Source of the DNA: Paludibaculum fermentans
Lineage (GTDB): Bacteria > Acidobacteriota > Terriglobia > Bryobacterales > Bryobacteraceae
DNA length: 64,000 nt
Assembly (NCBI RefSeq): GCF_015277775.1
Contig: NZ_CP063849.1
Location: 3,286,001 to 3,350,000 of the forward strand
Reading direction: 5' to 3'
The stretch's first letter is position 1. Every line of letters begins with the position of its first letter. The notes under the pieces were generated by a model. That model saw only the letters and a list, made by a program, of their open reading frames with translations. It searched no databases and was not told the origin of the DNA. Shown in pieces: positions 7,767-15,845 of this stretch. A program made the position numbers and the translations under genes.

Positions 7767-9221
7767 ATGCCCGACCGCCGCCACCGAACGCTACGATTGC
7801 TTCCCGCTGTCCTCTGTGCCGTGATCTGCGGCAGCCTGGGTTTCGGGCAGCAAGACGCGGCCATGGAGAAGCAGATGGATTCGCTGTTCTCGAAGTATGG
7901 CGCATCCACGCCTGGGGTAGCAGTAGGGATCGTCCGCGATGGCAAAGTCGTCCTTTTGAAGGGCTACGGCACGGCGAGCCTCGAGCATGGAGTCCCGGTG
8001 ACGGCCACTACGGTCTTTCAGGCCGCCTCCGTGTCCAAGCAGTTCACGGCTTTCGCCGTCTATCTCCTCGAGAAGCAGGGAAAGCTGTCGCTTGAGGACG
8101 ACATCCGAACGTACCTGCCGGAGCTGCCTGATTTCGGCAAGAGCATTCGTATCAAACACCTGCTGGCGCACACGAGCGGGATTCGAGATCAGGCCGCCCT
8201 GCTCACCCTGGCCGGGTGGCGGATGGACGATGTGATGACCACGGAGCAGGCCCTGCGGGTGATCCGGCGGCAGCGGGCACTGAACTTCGAACCGGGCAGT
8301 GCTTATCTGTACAGCAACTCGGGCTACCTGCTGCTGGCGGAGATCGTCAGGCACGTGAGCGGCCGGACGTTTGCGGAGTTTACCCGGCAGAACATCTTCG
8401 ACCCGCTCCACATGAGCAATACCCGGTTCTCCGATGATCACGAAACGATCATCAAAAACCGGGCGGACTCGTACTTCAGAGAGAAGGGCGCCTACAAGCG
8501 GGTGAATCTGAACGATTCGATCGTGGGTCCTTCGAATCTTTATACTACGGCCGAGGACATGGCGAAGTGGGCGCTGAATCTTGAGAAGCCCATCGCCGGC
8601 GATCGGGAACTGATCGCCAAGTTCAATGAGCCGTCCCTTCTCGACAATGGCGATCGCGTGGTTTACTACTCGTTGCCAGGAGATGTCGGCTACTACGCGA
8701 AAGGGCAGGTGCGGAGGACGTACCGGGGGTTGGAGGTGCTGAGCCACGGCGGACATTCGGGCGGGTTTCGCAGTTCTTTCTGGCGCTTTCCCGGGCAGCA
8801 CTTTGCGTTCGTGCTGCTGAGCAACGACGAGCACTTTGCCCAACTGGACCATGCGGAGGCCGTCACCGATTTCAGCCTGACGGACCTGTTGCAGCCGAAG
8901 AAGAACGCCGAGGGCAGCACCGGGGGCACGAGCCAGGCTCTCCCGGCCGCTAAGGCCAGCCTGAGTGATTTCGAAGGCAGGTTCTACAGCCCGGAGCTGG
9001 ATGCCACCTACACGGCGAGAGTCCTGAACGGAAAACTATCGCTGACGCACCTGAGGCACGGCGATATCCAACTGACCGAGGTGAACAAGGATTCGTTTAC
9101 GGGAAGAATCGAATTTCCCGCCCAGTTTGAGTTCCAACGGGATTCCGCGGGGCAGGTCGTCGAGCTGAGGATTTCCAATTTTGGCGCGAAGAACGTGAAG
9201 TTCAGGAAATTGCCGAGGTAG
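7767..9221 (+). CDS. Class C beta-lactamase-family serine hydrolase
   Basis: The 484-residue protein belongs to the beta-lactamase/penicillin-binding fold (PF00144). The ATG at 7767 is chosen because AGGAG lies 6-10 nt upstream and a signal peptide follows directly (RLLPAVLCAVICGSLGFGQ). The nucleophile motif SVSK is at residues 88-91, the YSN motif is in YLYSNSGYLL (about 182), and the third motif is the HGGHSGG segment near residue 329. A C-terminal DUF3471-like beta domain (about residues 390-484) follows. Members hydrolyse esters, amides or D-amino peptides in the periplasm; true beta-lactamase activity cannot be inferred. The gene is monocistronic. Confidence 0.88.
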   Translation: MPDRRHRTLRLLPAVLCAVICGSLGFGQQDAAMEKQMDSLFSKYGASTPGVAVGIVRDGKVVLLKGYGTASLEHGVPVTATTVFQAASVSKQFTAFAVYLLEKQGKLSLEDDIRTYLPELPDFGKSIRIKHLLAHTSGIRDQAALLTLAGWRMDDVMTTEQALRVIRRQRALNFEPGSAYLYSNSGYLLLAEIVRHVSGRTFAEFTRQNIFDPLHMSNTRFSDDHETIIKNRADSYFREKGAYKRVNLNDSIVGPSNLYTTAEDMAKWALNLEKPIAGDRELIAKFNEPSLLDNGDRVVYYSLPGDVGYYAKGQVRRTYRGLEVLSHGGHSGGFRSSFWRFPGQHFAFVLLSNDEHFAQLDHAEAVTDFSLTDLLQPKKNAEGSTGGTSQALPAAKASLSDFEGRFYSPELDATYTARVLNGKLSLTHLRHGDIQLTEVNKDSFTGRIEFPAQFEFQRDSAGQVVELRISNFGAKNVKFRKLPR

Positions 9222-9422
9222 GACGGGTTTCCCAGGGGAGAGGAGAGTAGAGGCTGGACGTCCCCCGGACTTCTCGCTGTGTGCTGAATTGAACAGGCTC
9301 AATCCCTCTAGAACGGAGACCACTCCCAAGAAGACCACTAACCACCGCCAGGGACCCTTTGAACACAACACCAGATGCGGCAGGTGTGCCGCGTGCTGGA
9401 CGGCTGTGGTTGACATTGGCCC

Positions 9423-9471
9423 AGCAGCCTGTGGGGGAAGTCGCTCAGCGGGACTTCCGCCACAGACTGCT
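9423..9471. repeat. Large imperfect inverted repeat (REP-like hairpin or terminator)
   Basis: A 20-nt arm at 9423-9442 (AGCAGCCTGTGGGGGAAGTC) pairs with 9452-9471 (GACTTCCGCCACAGACTGCT) with two mismatches and a 9-nt loop. A T-rich stretch follows. It lies 200 bp after the beta-lactamase-like gene and could terminate it, or it could be a dispersed REP-type palindrome. A pyrimidine-rich tract follows at about 9523-9570. Confidence 0.6.
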
Positions 9472-9600
9472 CGGCCTTTCTATTTAGCGCCTTGCGGAAT
9501 GGCGCACACCAGGATATCCATTTCCCTTCGCCTTCCCCTTCCCCGCTCGCTTCCCCTCCCCTTTGCTGAAGCGTCGCGCCCGTTCATTCCCGGCAGGACG

Positions 9601-10848
9601 CTAGGCACGAAGGAATAACTCGTCGAGCCAGTCGAGCACCTTCCGGTTCAGCAAAGTCCGATTCATCATTTCGCAATGATCCCCGGCCCCCTCGCTGGCA
9701 CTGAACCGCAGGAGCGTTTTCGGGCAGCGGAGGGCGCCGAAGAACGCCGGAGTGCCGGACGCGAGTGGGTCATGCTCGGGCATGGTGAGCAAGGCCGGAC
9801 ATCGAATGAGTTCCGCGCGGCCATCCATCGTGAAACGTTCCGCCGAGATCAGGTAGTCGCGCAGGTTGTTTACCCCGTGCACCCAGTAGCCTCGTTGAAC
9901 GACCTTCCAGTGGAGGGCGGGCTCATTGTTGATGATTGCGTCCATGCGATCGATCAGGGACTGTTCCAGCGAGCCCAGATTAGACGCGGCCTCGCGGGTG
10001 ACGCCGAGGGTACGAACGGCAAAGTCCCGAAACATCCCGCAGATGCTCCAGATACCCGGATCGGCGATCAAGGCGGCGATGCGGTGTTCTCCCGAGGCAG
10101 CTCGCGGTGCGAGGTGGCCGCCGAGGCTCCATCCACTCAGGACGATCTCCTCTGTCCGGACATTGGGCAAGGCCAGCGCAAAGTCCAGCACCGCGGAGAT
10201 GACATTTTCCCAATCCGGACGCAGGCGAATACCGTGCTCGTAGAGCATTTCTCCCTGGCCCGGTCCGTCGAACAGCAGGCAGTGATAGCCGCGCCTGGAG
10301 GCCGCCACGGCGGAGGCGAAGTACATGTCGGTCATCGTCCCGTCATAGCCGTTGGTGAAGATGATCAAGGGGCGTGCTTCCCGCTCCAGACCCTCTGCAG
10401 GGATCAGATAGGCGGGCAGGGCTGTCTGCTCAAACGGAATGCGCATCGACGCGACGGGGTGCGCCAGGAGCCCAAGCCCCTTATCCAGCGTTTCCACCTG
10501 TTTGCGGAAAGCCGTGAGCAGCCGTGGATCGACCGGCTCGCCATAGATCGGGTGGTAGGAAGTTGCGTAGAAAGCGCTGGCTTTCAGATACAGCTCCCTT
10601 GCGCTGTGGAGGCGCCCCTTGTGTTCGGCCTCGGAGGCATCCGCCTCCAAGCGCGCCGCAACGGAAGTCCACGCAGCGTAATAGGCGTCCTCGCCGCCCG
10701 CTCCGGTCGCCTCTGCCACCGACTGCAACTCGCCGAAATCGGCACCACCGTAAGGGATGTAGGCAATCGGCCAGGTGCCGAAGCCGTCGTAGAGATCATT
10801 TCCGAAGAGGTAACCCAAAGCTCTGTCCTTTGTCGAGGCAATGCCCAC
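9601..10848 (-). CDS. Alpha/beta hydrolase (FrsA/pseudooxynicotine-hydrolase type)
   Basis: The 415-residue protein has a helical N-terminal cap region (about 1-130) and a C-terminal alpha/beta hydrolase core. Motifs visible are the oxyanion region FTNGYDGT (164-171), DGPGQGE (194-200), the nucleophile elbow GWSLGG with Ser241, an acidic residue in PEHDPL (about 352) and the catalytic His in GDHCEM (about 389). This layout matches the C-C bond or ester hydrolases related to 2,6-dihydropseudooxynicotine hydrolase. The start is a GTG at 10848 without a strong ribosome site, so the N-terminus is uncertain. No signal peptide is seen, so it is probably cytoplasmic. It is not clearly in an operon. 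Confidence 0.85.
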   Translation of the reverse strand: MGIASTKDRALGYLFGNDLYDGFGTWPIAYIPYGGADFGELQSVAEATGAGGEDAYYAAWTSVAARLEADASEAEHKGRLHSARELYLKASAFYATSYHPIYGEPVDPRLLTAFRKQVETLDKGLGLLAHPVASMRIPFEQTALPAYLIPAEGLEREARPLIIFTNGYDGTMTDMYFASAVAASRRGYHCLLFDGPGQGEMLYEHGIRLRPDWENVISAVLDFALALPNVRTEEIVLSGWSLGGHLAPRAASGEHRIAALIADPGIWSICGMFRDFAVRTLGVTREAASNLGSLEQSLIDRMDAIINNEPALHWKVVQRGYWVHGVNNLRDYLISAERFTMDGRAELIRCPALLTMPEHDPLASGTPAFFGALRCPKTLLRFSASEGAGDHCEMMNRTLLNRKVLDWLDELFLRA

Positions 10849-11062
10849 ATTGACTCAGGGGCGGGAGTGGGTGGAAAACTGATCACGCAGATTGGGGCGT
10901 CGGTGGCGTTGCCTGCGTGCGGCCGCTGTCAGAAGGTCGTTCGGGCGGTTTTACGGGCTGCGGGCTGCGGGATGGCGGGGCAATGCTCGGAGGCTTGTGG
11001 CGCGCCTGGGATTCCTTCGAGGAAGACGCGTGGGTTTCCGTCGCCCGCTGCTTGCCAGTCAC

Positions 11063-11200
11063 GGTTCGCTACGCGGTGGGGACTCGACTGCTGAAGATGC
11101 GCGGCTCAGGGTCGCGGTAGTGCCGGAGTGGAGTCTTTCGGTGGCTATCCGCTCACTCATGTTCGCGGCTCCGTTTGCGGGTTCGTTACGCGGTGGGGAC
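11063..11200. repeat. Direct repeat pair in a gene-free region
   Basis: GGTTCGCTACGCGGTGGGGAC (11063-11083) recurs with one change (GGTTCGTTACGCGGTGGGGAC) at 11180-11200. It lies in the gene-free high-GC stretch 10849-11372. The second copy follows a segment whose forward reading is YPLTHVRGSV, a phrase I recall from spurious proteins in acidobacterial and planctomycete genomes. This suggests a dispersed non-coding repeat rather than a gene. Confidence 0.5.
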
Positions 11201-11372
11201 CCCTCCCTGGCGATCGGGGTTCGTTGCGAAGGATGCTGGCGTTATGGTTTGGGTTGTCCTGGCTGGCCGTTGATGCTCCGGGCGGGACGCGGGTGTCCGC
11301 CCTGGCGGCGGGGTGTGGGCCTTCGGGTTGGGCGGGCCGGCAGTGGTTCAGGCCGCGCGGCGACGGGCTCCG

Positions 11373-11930
11373 TCAGGACTGGGCTTGATAGCGGAGATAG
11401 ACCGCTCCGTTGGCGAAACGACGCTCGTCCAGGAGTTCCAGCTTTTGCTTTACGTTGGCGGACAAGACCGGAATGCCTGCGCCCAGGAGAGCGGGGAGGA
11501 CAAGAAGTTGGTACTCGTCGACCAGGCCGGCCTGGATGGCTTCGGCGGCGAGGGTCGGACCGGCTATCGACAGGTCGAGGGACGCTTGCGCCTTTAGCTC
11601 GCGAACTGCTGCGGGGTCGAAGGTCCGCTCCAGACGCGTCCTTGGAGCGGAAAGGGACTCCCAGGTTCGGGAGTAGACGATCTTTTCGGCCTGCTGCCAG
11701 ATGTTCGCGAAGTCCTGCATGGCTGGCGTCAGGCCCGGCAGGACCTCGGGCGTCGCCCAGACCGCCATGGTTTCGTACTCCTTGCGTCCGTAAAGGTACG
11801 TGCCCATGGGACGGATGAGCTCGGTCATGAAGGAGAAGGTCTCCTCGCTGGGCGCCGACCAATCGAAGTTGCCATCGCCGGCGATGTAGCCATCCAGCGA
11901 GGTGGGCATGAAGTAGATCAGTTTCGCCAT
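11373..11930 (-). CDS. Dihydrofolate reductase family protein (RibD C-terminal type)
   Basis: This 185-residue protein reads MAKLIYFMPTSLDGYIAGDG at the N-terminus, the typical opening of the DHFR-like/RibD-C reductases found near ECF sigma factors. Further family marks are LYGRKEYETM (about 47-56), IVYSRTWE, and DLSIAGPTLAAEAIQAGLVDEYQLLVLPALLGAG. The start at 11930 is chosen over longer readings because GGAAGG lies upstream and the domain begins at once. These proteins use NADPH; the substrate is unknown. It sits downstream of the ECF42/YCII pair on the same strand, so co-regulation is possible across the 196-bp gap. Confidence 0.88.
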   Translation of the reverse strand: MAKLIYFMPTSLDGYIAGDGNFDWSAPSEETFSFMTELIRPMGTYLYGRKEYETMAVWATPEVLPGLTPAMQDFANIWQQAEKIVYSRTWESLSAPRTRLERTFDPAAVRELKAQASLDLSIAGPTLAAEAIQAGLVDEYQLLVLPALLGAGIPVLSANVKQKLELLDERRFANGAVYLRYQAQS

Positions 11931-12061
11931 GGGGTTACCTTCCCAGCCTAGCAGCGGGCGGCGGGCTGACAGATTCGCCGATCTCGCTGTGGTTCGCGGG
12001 GGAGGGTGTCGGTTGAGGGTTGGCGTTGCAGCAGCGCCGCGGTTTCCGGATTTTGGAAGGG

Positions 12062-12079
12062 GCGGAGCTGAAGCTCCGC
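12062..12079. repeat. Perfect 8-bp palindrome, REP-like
   Basis: GCGGAGCT-GA-AGCTCCGC lies between the DHFR-like gene and the sigma factor gene. It could form a short hairpin that weakly terminates the sigma transcript on the minus strand. Its form also suits a dispersed REP element of the kind RAYT transposases move; a degraded RAYT is present at 3840-4378. Confidence 0.5.
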
Positions 12080-12126
12080 GCAGCATGAATGCCGCCCCAC
12101 ATGGGGTGGCTGTTTTGGCGGCGGAA

Positions 12127-13389
12127 CTACGTCGGAGGGGCGGACTCCTGCATGTGCTTCAATCTTTCCGCCAGCAGTTCCCGTTCCCGCAGGTTTTGCG
12201 TCAAGGCGATGGCGCGCCGGGTCTCTTCGCACGCCTCGGCGAATCGGCCCAGTTTCTTCAGCAGGTCTGCGCGTACGCTGTGAAAGAGATGATGGCCCGA
12301 CAGGGCGGCGGCGGCGTTGAGGGCGTCGAGTCCCGCGTCCGGGCCTTGGGCCATGCCGACGGCAACGGCCCGATTCAGGGAGACGACAGGCGAGGGCGCG
12401 GTTTGGGCGAGGGTATCGTAAAGCAGAACGATGCGGGGCCAGTCGGTCTCGGCCGAGGTGCGGGCGCGCATGTGACAGGCGGCGATGGCGGCCTGCAACG
12501 CGTAGGGTTTCGCGCCACCGCCGAGCGTTTGCGCCAGTTCGAGCGCGGCCATGCCCCGCTGAATCCGTGTGGCGTCCCACAACGAGCGATCCTGGTCGGG
12601 CAACAGGACCGCCTCGCCGTTGCTGCCTCGGCGGGCCGCGGTGCGCGACTCGTTGAATTCCATGAGGGCCAGCAGCGCGTGCACCTCGGACTCGCCGGGC
12701 AGAAGCTGCGCCAGCAGGCGCCCGAGCCGCAGGGCTTCCTCGCAGAGCGAGGCCCGCATCCATTCGTCGCCCGTGGTGGCGGTATGGCCTTCGTTGAAGA
12801 TCAGATAGATGACGGACAGCACGGATTGCACGCGGCCGTGCAAGTCCTCGCCGCGAGGCGTCTCGAAGGACACCTGGGCCTCGGAGAGAGTCTTCTTGGC
12901 GCGAAAGATGCGCTGCCCGATCGTCTTCTCGGGGGCAAGAAAGGCGCGGGCGATCTCCGCGGTGGAGAGGCCGCCGATGAGACGCAGGGTCAGCGCGACG
13001 CGACCTTCCACCGTGAGCACGGGATGGCAGGCGGTGAAGATGAGCCGCAGCACGTCGTCGTCGATGACCTGATCCAGAGCGCGGTCCATGGCGTCTCCGA
13101 GCCGTTGTTGTTGGCCTTGCAGTTCACGGGCAATTTCCGCGTGCTTGTGCTGAAGCATTTGCCCACGGCGCAGATTGTCGATGGCGCGCCGCTTGGCCAC
13201 GGTCATTAACCAGGGGGCAGGATTTTCGGGGATTCCTTCTTCGGGCCACCGCTCGAGAGCGGCCACGAGAGCGTCCTGGGCGAGTTCCTCGGCTACGCCG
13301 ATGTCGCGAGTGACACGGGCAATGGCAGCGATGAGGCGCGTGGACTCGAGTTTCCAGACCGTTTCGATTGCCCTGCCGACATCGCTCAT
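12127..13389 (-). CDS. ECF42-type RNA polymerase sigma factor
   Basis: The 420-residue protein has region 2 (about 10-75; LAQDALVAALERWPEEGIPENPAPWLMTVAKRRAID), region 4 (about 110-165; LTLRLIGGLSTAEIARAFLAPEKTIGQRIFRAKK) and a long C-terminal TPR-like extension (about 180-420). That extension, with YLIFNEGHTAT and LNRAVAVGMAQGPDAGL, defines the ECF42 group. ECF42 factors lack a classical anti-sigma factor; the extension takes part in control and they are encoded beside DGPF/YCII proteins. Such a partner lies 109 bp upstream at 13499-13846. It directs core polymerase to a small regulon, probably including its neighbours. Confidence 0.93.
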   Translation of the reverse strand: MSDVGRAIETVWKLESTRLIAAIARVTRDIGVAEELAQDALVAALERWPEEGIPENPAPWLMTVAKRRAIDNLRRGQMLQHKHAEIARELQGQQQRLGDAMDRALDQVIDDDVLRLIFTACHPVLTVEGRVALTLRLIGGLSTAEIARAFLAPEKTIGQRIFRAKKTLSEAQVSFETPRGEDLHGRVQSVLSVIYLIFNEGHTATTGDEWMRASLCEEALRLGRLLAQLLPGESEVHALLALMEFNESRTAARRGSNGEAVLLPDQDRSLWDATRIQRGMAALELAQTLGGGAKPYALQAAIAACHMRARTSAETDWPRIVLLYDTLAQTAPSPVVSLNRAVAVGMAQGPDAGLDALNAAAALSGHHLFHSVRADLLKKLGRFAEACEETRRAIALTQNLRERELLAERLKHMQESAPPT

Positions 13390-13498
13390 GTTCGCCTGAC
13401 TCCATCATAGTTGTCAGGCGAACACGCTCACGATGTGTGGAAGAGCCGTTGATGGCGGAATAGCGACGGCACGCCTTCGCTGCCGCGGCAGGGGCGTC

Positions 13499-13846
13499 CT
13501 ATTCGGGGGCAGGCATGAAGAAGATCTCGCGGACCTCGACCTGGCCGCGAGTGGCGACGAGACCTTTGCGCGCCCAGGCCACCGCCTCGTCCATGTCGGC
13601 GCATTCCAGGATCCAGAGGCCGCCGATGTGTTCCTTGGCCTCCAGGTAGGGCCCGTCCGTGACGAGGATTTCGCCGCCGGCCTGCGCACGCAGCGACTTG
13701 GTGGCTCCGAGGCCACAGGCGAATTTCCTGACGCCGGCAGCGATCATCTCCTTGTTGAGCGCGTGGATGTCATTGATCATCGCTTCGTCGACGGTGGACG
13801 GGTCGAAGTCGTCGGGGAGGTACCCAGCAACCAAGTATTGCGGCAT
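13499..13846 (-). CDS. YCII/DGPF-domain protein, ECF42 partner
   Basis: This is a compact 115-residue protein with the DGPF-type signature TDGPYLEAKEHIGGLWILEC (about 69-88) and a ferredoxin-like fold predicted from the family. It begins MPQYLVAGYLPDDF at an ATG preceded by AGGAG (CAGGAGAAGAC just upstream). The gene is transcribed together with the ECF42 sigma factor that follows. Such proteins are always found next to ECF42 genes and probably act in the same response; no enzymatic activity is established. Confidence 0.9.
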   Translation of the reverse strand: MPQYLVAGYLPDDFDPSTVDEAMINDIHALNKEMIAAGVRKFACGLGATKSLRAQAGGEILVTDGPYLEAKEHIGGLWILECADMDEAVAWARKGLVATRGQVEVREIFFMPAPE

Positions 13847-14012
13847 TGTCTTCTCCTGAGGTGGTTTTCAGCTGGGCTAGGTGCCCCGCCTTCACTATAA
13901 CGACGAGTGGGGGATGGGGATTTCTACCGGGGGGTTGGAGAAGTTTTTGGATGGAGGTTGCGGGTGGGGGGGCTATTGCCCAGGCCGGTGCATGACGCCG
14001 CGCAACCGGACG
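13847..14012. other. Short intergenic region
   Basis: No gene is seen. The reverse strand next to 13846 would hold the YCII/ECF42 promoter, and the forward strand leads into the hicAB promoter. Confidence 0.4.
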
Positions 14013-14039
14013 TTTGACACTCGGACAGAACTGTCCGAG
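14013..14039 (+). promoter_or_regulatory. hicAB promoter -35 and palindromic operator
   Basis: TTGACA at 14013-14018 is a perfect -35 hexamer. It is followed directly by CTCGGACAG-AA-CTGTCCGAG at 14020-14039, a perfect 9-bp inverted repeat that would occupy the spacer and -10 region. Its position 9 bp before the hicA start codon makes it the likely binding site of HicB, whose C-terminal helix-turn-helix represses its own operon in known systems. The -10 hexamer itself is poor. Confidence 0.65.
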
Positions 14040-14048
14040 ACTGAAATC

Positions 14049-14260
14049 GTGAAAGGCAGTGACTTTCAGCGGCGCGTGCGGTAGCTGGCGCGGAACCGGA
14101 ACCTCAATTGCCAGTCCGTGGCCGACAAGGGAAAGGGGAGCCACGGCCGCCTCTACGTGGGCGACGAGTTCACGACTCTCAAGGCCGCAAGAAAGAGATT
14201 GGCCGCGACCTGCTGGCCAAGATGTGCGCGGATTTGAAGATCGACCCGCATGACCTGTAG
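14049..14260 (+). pseudogene. hicA: HicA toxin gene, broken by a stop codon and a frameshift
   Basis: From GTG 14049 the reading is VKGSDFQRRVR, a TAG stop at 14082-14084, then LARNRNLNCQSVADKGKG and SHGRLYVGDEFTTLKAA. A one-base loss near 14188-14195 then shifts the frame, and the rest (EIGRDLLAKMCADLKIDPHDL) continues to the TAG at 14258. GSHGRLYVG carries the catalytic His of HicA mRNA interferases (double-stranded-RNA-binding fold). Two independent lesions mean that no complete toxin can be made. The gene still lies 11 bp before an intact hicB. If the lesions are sequencing errors the toxin would be complete, but two errors in 212 bp is unlikely. Confidence 0.85.
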
Positions 14261-14271
14261 GAGGTAAGGAC

Positions 14272-14706
14272 GTGTCCCTATTCAGGTATCCGGCGAAGTT
14301 CACGGCCGGCAGTGATGGCCGCGTTCTGGTCGAGTTTGTCGACCTTGCCCGCGTCGCGACAGACGGCAAGGACGACCGTGAGGCGATGGAAGAAGCCATG
14401 GACGCTCTCGGCTCCGATCTCTCGATCCGCTTGTCCCGCCGGGAGGAGATCCCAACGCCATCAGCACCCAAGCGGAAACAGCGCCTGGTGCCGGTGCCGC
14501 TCTGGCTGGCGCCGAAGCTGGCGCTCTACCTGGCTATGCGCGATCAGGGTGTCAGCAACTCCGAGTTGGCGCGTCGGCTGGGACTCCACGAGCGAGTGAT
14601 CCGCCGCATGCTCGATCCGGAACACGCCACCAAGTCCGAGAAGATCCAGGCCGCCCTCGCGGTTCTTGGGAAGCAGTTGGCGGTTGAAGTCCGCGACGCC
14701 GCGTGA
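14272..14706 (+). CDS. hicB: HicB-type antitoxin with C-terminal DNA-binding domain
   Basis: The 144-residue protein opens with MSLFRYPAKFTAGSDGRVLVEFVDL, the partly degraded RNase H-like fold of HicB antitoxins. About residues 60-144 form a helix-turn-helix domain (LYLAMRDQGVSNSELARRLG and LHERVIRRMLDPEHATKSEKIQAALAVLGK). The start is a GTG preceded by TAGGAGGTAAGG, a strong ribosome site. HicB neutralises HicA and binds the operator upstream (14020-14039). The toxin gene before it is broken, so this is an antitoxin without its own functional toxin; it may still repress or protect against other HicA toxins. Confidence 0.9.
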   Translation: MSLFRYPAKFTAGSDGRVLVEFVDLARVATDGKDDREAMEEAMDALGSDLSIRLSRREEIPTPSAPKRKQRLVPVPLWLAPKLALYLAMRDQGVSNSELARRLGLHERVIRRMLDPEHATKSEKIQAALAVLGKQLAVEVRDAA

Positions 14707-14742
14707 GGCGAAATGTGACCTGCCGGGGCCGGCGGATTGCCA

Positions 14743-14757
14743 GAGATACAACATCTC
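14743..14757. promoter_or_regulatory. Small inverted repeat upstream of the HigA-like antitoxin
   Basis: GAGAT-ACAAC-ATCTC lies 52 bp before the start codon of the next gene. A palindrome at this place is typical of antitoxin autoregulation, but at 5 bp per arm it is only suggestive. Confidence 0.3.
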
Positions 14758-14809
14758 GTATGCTGCATGCCGCCAAACGTTAACGCGAGTTGTTGAAGGA
14801 GCTAGGGCA

Positions 14810-15091
14810 ATGACTAAGCAAGTTTTTACCAATGTGTGGGACGCAATCGAAGACACGCCCGAGCAGGCTGCCAACGTGAAACTGCGCTCGGTCCTGATGA
14901 TCTCCCTGAAGGATCACATCAGCCGTACTGGGATGAGTCAGGTGCAAGCGGCCCAACTTTTCGGCGTCACGGAGCCGCGCGTCTCCGACCTGATGCGTGG
15001 CAAGATCAACTTGTTCGCCCTGGATGCGCTGGTGAACATGGCGACTGCTGCGGGCTTGCGGATCGAAATGCACGTGCTGGAGACCGCCTAG
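14810..15091 (+). CDS. HigA-type XRE-family antitoxin, no partner toxin
   Basis: This 93-residue protein reads MTKQVFTNVWDAIEDTPEQA, the standard opening of HigA2-like antitoxins. An XRE helix-turn-helix follows (about 40-75; MSQVQAAQLFGVTEPRVSDLM). The ATG at 14810 is preceded by AAGGAG. Partner toxins (HigB/gp49 type) normally lie directly upstream, but only 103 bp separate it from hicB and no toxin fits there. Nothing follows for 750 bp. It is therefore an orphan antitoxin or regulator, and the second antitoxin in a row without a working toxin. Confidence 0.88.
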   Translation: MTKQVFTNVWDAIEDTPEQAANVKLRSVLMISLKDHISRTGMSQVQAAQLFGVTEPRVSDLMRGKINLFALDALVNMATAAGLRIEMHVLETA

Positions 15092-15285
15092 CCTCGCCGC
15101 TACGGTAAGCCGGCGGAAATGGGGCCAGACACGCGACCAGTTCGAAAGCACTCGTTTCTGTTCCTGAGTGGACTGCACACCCGTCACTGCTTTTCGCCTC
15201 AGGAAACCAATTATTTACTCATCCAGATGGACTCCGCCCGGTCCCTTGCATCACAGACTGCCGCTCTCGGTCTGCCGGAGGGCGG

Positions 15286-15479
15286 CCCGTCCCAGTGGGC
15301 TTCCATTTGATTGAATGCGTGCTTTGGAGTTCGCGTGGCCGGTGGACCGCTAATCGCAAGCGGTGGGCAGGGCTGAACGGCGCGTTTCCAACCTCCCTTC
15401 CCTGGGTGCCTTCTCCTGGGCCCGGGCTGACCCGTCCCAGTGGCCGTTTCGATTGATTAATTGTGTACTTCGGAGTACG
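15286..15479. repeat. Degenerate direct repeat pair in a gene-free region
   Basis: CCCGTCCCAGTGG occurs at 15286-15298 and again at 15431-15443. About 35 further bases after each copy are also alike (ATTTGATTGAATGCGTGCTTTGGAG versus GATTGATTAATTGTGTACTTCGGAG, each shown here as about 25 bases). A related CCCGTCCCACTGG lies at about 3781 at the left edge of the RAYT remnant. The whole gap 15092-15845 has no recognisable gene. These may be scars of one mobile element family. Confidence 0.5.
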
Positions 15480-15845
15480 GAGTAGGCTGAGGGCGGAGGT
15501 CGTGGAATCCGCTAAGTTCTGGCAATGCGGGAAGTTACCGGGCTTGGAGAAGGGTGGAGGGTTAGCGGATACCGGGTGCTTTAGGGTCGAATATTGAAGA
15601 GCTTGCGGCAGTAAGTGTTTTGCTTTCTGTGGGTTCTGGGAAGGTGCACGTAAGGCCGCCCCCGTTCTGAAGGGCTGGGAGCCAGAGCTCGAACTGGGCA
15701 GATCCCCGGTGATCGTGAATCCCGGCCCAAGGTAGAATACTGGGTATGTCGCCTGGAAGAAGGATAGAGATAGGGCCGAAGTAACAGGCGATCCCCTTTT
15801 CCGCTAGAGTCGAGAAGACCTAATGCTTCGAGGGCCATTTCTGGG

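Noticed and set aside
14666-14809. Longer N-terminal extension of the HigA-like gene
   Set aside because: It would overlap hicB, adds unrelated residues, and the ATG at 14810 has an AAGGAG site and matches the family start.
15092-15845. Search for tRNA, toxin or CRISPR in the long gap
   Set aside because: Only the degenerate repeat pair was found; no cloverleaf, no regularly spaced repeat array and no coding frame with a motif.
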